From: Mesorhizobium sp. WSM2240 | GTDB taxonomy: Bacteria > Pseudomonadota > Alphaproteobacteria > Rhizobiales > Rhizobiaceae | Direction of reading: 5' to 3' | NCBI RefSeq assembly: GCF_040438645.1 | Contig: NZ_CP159256.1 | Span: forward strand, 310,001 to 374,000 | DNA length: 64,000 nt | Part shown: positions 61,973-64,000 of the stretch, one piece after another | Position numbering within the stretch: position 1 is the first letter of the stretch | How the letters are laid out: the number at the start of each line of letters is the position of its first letter | The notes under the pieces: model-generated | Databases searched by the model: none | Told to the model about the DNA's origin: nothing | The model's input: the letters and a program-made list of their open reading frames with translations, nothing else | Made by a program: the position numbers and the translations under genes

Positions 61973-63256
61973 ATGTGTTTTCACCGCGAGCGCCCAATGC
62001 ATCAGCACCGGGAAGCGCGCTGCTTCAGGCAGTCGGTCTACCTGATCTACGCGATGCTTTTCGCCATGCAGTGCGCGCGCAGCATGTTCATTGTACTGAT
62101 CTCGTGGTTTGCGCTTCAGATTACCGGAGAAATCGCATCGGTCGGCAAGGTCCTGATCTGCTGGCAGCTGCTGGCTTTTACCGTCGGCCCCTTCCTCGGG
62201 CCGGTTGTCGATCGCTTCCGCCGCCGCACGCTGTTCGTCATCGGCGAGATCGTTCACGGCGCAGGCCTAGTACTTCTTGCCCTGATCGCATTTGCTTATT
62301 CGCCTGAACGCACGCCGATCACGTTCCTCTACGGCACGGCGTGCCTGGTGTCTGTCGGCTCGCTGCTTTCCTATCCCAGCAGTCAGGCCTTGATTTAGCT
62401 GGCCGGCGGACCGGCGCTGATGCGGACGGTTTCTTCCGGCATCTTTTCCACCCAGGTCGGAAACATTATCGGCGCTGCACTTGGCGGGCTTTGCCTTGCG
62501 CTTTCCGGCGTGACCGGCAGCCTTATCACCTGCGCCGCCTTGTCGTTCGCGGCTGCCGCGCTCTCGGCGTTGCTGCGCCTCGAAAAAGACCGCACCTGTC
62601 CGGCGATGGACAACCGCCATATGCAGGGCCTGTTCAAAGGCATTCTGGAAATCTTCAGGAAGCCACCTCTAGCGCTTGCGGCATTTGCCCTGTTGCTGGC
62701 CTATGCGTCCGCGCACGCTTCCAATGCCCTTCTCGCCGGCTTTGCCCGTTTTGAATTGAAACTTTCATCCGATCTCTACGGCTGGGTCGCCGCCATGTAT
62801 TCAGGTGGAGGGCTGATCGGAAGCGTCGCCCTCGCCTGCTTTTCCAATGCCGTGAGAGAGAGGGTTCTGATCGCGGCGGGAACCGCTTTTCTGGCTGCCG
62901 CCACTGGCGGCTTCTCCACGGCTCAGACCATAAGCGAGGCTGTGCTCTGGCAGGGTCTGATCGGCCTGTCGTTCATGATGATCCGCGCCGGCAGCGATGT
63001 GATGGTGCTGAAGGTCGTGGTCAACCAGATGGTTGGCCGGGTCCGAAGCAATATCGATGCCGCGGTCGGGTTAACAGCCATCAGTATCTACCTGCTCCCG
63101 AGCCTCATCCCGGATGTCCGGATCCGACTCATCTATCTTGGCCTGGCCGGTCTGTTTGCGTGCGGAAGCGGCGCGATTGTGTGGGCGCAATGGACCTCGG
63201 CAACGGCTGAGCAGAAACGATTGTCGCGGTCCCGATCGGGGTCGAGCCTTCCCTAA
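61973..63256 (+). pseudogene. MFS transporter interrupted by an in-frame amber codon
   Basis: One continuous frame from 61973 to 63256 holds a normal 427-residue MFS carrier except for TAG at 62396-62398. The two parts are SQALI and LAGGPALMRTVSSGIFSTQV, so a single CAG-to-TAG change would explain it. First half: VYLIYAMLFAMQCARSMFIV and GPFLGPVVDRFRRRTLFVI (loop 2-3). Second half: IFSTQVGNIIGAALGGLCLA, LYGWVAAMYSGGGLIGSVAL. It is in the cluster of kinase, PLP synthase and GNAT, as the probable exporter. Reinitiation at ATG 62420 is possible but would give an incomplete carrier. True inactivation cannot be told from a sequence error. Confidence 0.78.
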
Positions 63257-63285
63257 TGTGATTATTGAACAAACTGATCTAGCAC

Positions 63286-63852
63286 ATGAAACCACAATTA
63301 GAATTTGGTCAGAACGCGAAGCAGTTGTCTCAGCTGTCTGCGAGCAGGGCTCGCGCGGAAGACATCCAGCTGTGCCCCGTCGCTGGCTCCGATCGGGCCG
63401 CCATCGCACGGCTACTGCTTGACCCTGAACAGGAACAGTTTGCCGGCTCGGTGGATCCGATCTTCGACGAACTGCAGGACAGCCTGCACCCAGACCTGGA
63501 GCATCCCTTCGCAATCGTCGTCCGGGACGAGACGGTCGGTTTCTTCATTCTACGTGAGAAAAAAGCAGTGCCAGCCTGGGCGCCACAGGACGTAGTCACC
63601 CTGCACAGCTTCCGTATTGGCCGCGCCCGTCAAGGCAGGGGCTACGGTCGGGCCGGAACGGCGTTGGCGGCTGCCTGGGTCCGACAGAACCGCCCCGACG
63701 TGACGCAACTGATGCTCGCCGTGAACACGCGCAACCTGGTCGCGAAGGCGGTTTATCTCAATTGTGGCTTCATCGACACTGGAGCAACCTATCGCGGTCC
63801 CATCGGCCAACAGAACATTCTCAGCTACATCATCAGCCGCAACAGCGGTTGA
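63286..63852 (+). CDS. GNAT-family N-acetyltransferase
   Basis: A 188-residue acetyltransferase. The acetyl-CoA loop is RIGRARQGRGYGRAGTALAA (R/Q-x2-G-x-G/A), followed by LAVNTRNLVAKAVYLNCGFI and a final DTGATYRGPIGQQN. The first ~35 residues are weakly conserved. It is the last gene of the 59.8-63.9 kb cluster, 29 bases after the carrier. Probable role: acetylating the small amine made by the cluster, or self-protection. Substrate unknown. Confidence 0.83.
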   Translation: MKPQLEFGQNAKQLSQLSASRARAEDIQLCPVAGSDRAAIARLLLDPEQEQFAGSVDPIFDELQDSLHPDLEHPFAIVVRDETVGFFILREKKAVPAWAPQDVVTLHSFRIGRARQGRGYGRAGTALAAAWVRQNRPDVTQLMLAVNTRNLVAKAVYLNCGFIDTGATYRGPIGQQNILSYIISRNSG

Positions 63853-63931
63853 CGATGTCACATTTTCCACTCCGCATCTTTCCAAACTGGGAGCCTAGGT
63901 ATACTAGGTATCCAACCAAGCGGAGGAACTG

Positions 63932-64000
63932 ATGAGCTTCGTTGCCGAGCAACTCGCCGAATTCGTCTGCAATGCGCGATACGAGCACCTGTCCGGTATC
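63932..64000 (+). CDS. Start of a probable MmgE/PrpD-family gene (cut by window)
   Basis: AGGAG is five bases before ATG 63932. The first residues MSFVAEQLAEFVCNARYEHL resemble the N-terminus of MmgE/PrpD-type 2-methylcitrate dehydratase-like proteins. Only 23 codons are visible, so this is provisional. Confidence 0.45.
   Translation, partial: MSFVAEQLAEFVCNARYEHLSGI

Noticed and set aside
1..64000. CRISPR arrays, tRNA or rRNA genes, replication origin
   Set aside because: No regularly spaced repeats, no cloverleaf with CCA-end pattern, and no rRNA-like or repABC-like sequence were noticed by eye; a covariance search would be needed to be sure.

Overview
The window looks like an accessory (island- or plasmid-like) region of a GC-rich alphaproteobacterium, most probably a Mesorhizobium-type member of the Hyphomicrobiales. 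The clues are a DmeR/DmeF metal-efflux pair, short DUF1127 proteins, TRAP and polyamine-type ABC transporters with dedicated regulators, an orphan LuxR regulator, an IS1111-group IS110 element, and many decayed pieces of mobile elements (IS66, IS91, IS481, a rhizobial-type relaxase). I saw no rRNA, tRNA, CRISPR array or replication origin. The species name is inference, not a search result.

Layout. 1-2.4 kb: 5' part of a LuxR regulator, a degenerate copy of the start region of a nucleotidyltransferase gene that recurs at 59.3 kb, a wrecked excalibur-type gene and a small hypothetical gene. 2.4-8.4 kb: a tandem-HTH GntR regulator divergent from an SDR / Ldh-family dehydrogenase / TRAP transporter operon resembling YiaK-YiaMNO. 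8.6-11.4 kb: an MFS carrier, a fluoroacetate-dehalogenase-like hydrolase and an IS66 remnant. 12.1-15.2 kb: TetR regulator divergent from a cupin and a PYROXD2/CrtI-like flavoprotein, then an IS91 remnant. 15.4-20.1 kb: a membrane protein, an alpha/beta hydrolase and a BBE-type flavoprotein. 20.3-27.7 kb: two DUF1127 genes flanking a secreted TPR protein, an OmpR-type regulator and a seven-PAS hybrid kinase, with shared GTTTC-N4-GTTTC boxes before both DUF1127 genes. 27.8-31.3 kb: an SDR, a type I secretion fragment, a secreted cupin, and a nucleotide cyclase fused to a 2Fe-2S ferredoxin domain and a Rieske-like domain. 31.4-34.9 kb: cytochrome c fragment, amidase, DmeF and a frameshifted DmeR. 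34.9-43.8 kb: one long operon with LysR, flavin monooxygenase, two AhpD/CMD-fold proteins, an opine-type dehydrogenase and a complete PotABCD-like ABC importer.

43.8-56.9 kb is a patchwork of small stand-alone metabolic genes and regulators (AraC, MarR, GlxA, VOC, SnoaL, PhyH, NDH-2-like, a second class III cyclase, an S51-like protein) mixed with gene fragments. 57.0-58.4 kb is an intact IS1111-type element with 13-bp inverted repeats and a 250-base noncoding 3' segment where a bridge/seek RNA is expected. 58.4-59.3 kb encodes a nucleotidyltransferase-HEPN fusion. 59.8-63.9 kb is a small cluster (GHMP kinase, PLP-dependent beta-synthase, MFS carrier, GNAT) whose logic suggests a phosphorylated amino acid turned into an exported product, but the kinase has a frameshift in its ATP loop and the carrier an in-frame amber codon. 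The window ends in the first codons of a probable MmgE/PrpD gene.

The most unusual items are the ferredoxin-cyclase-Rieske fusion, the seven-PAS kinase with its shared box motif, the decaying kinase/PLP-synthase cluster, and the long direct repeat linking the LuxR promoter to the nucleotidyltransferase gene 58.5 kb away.
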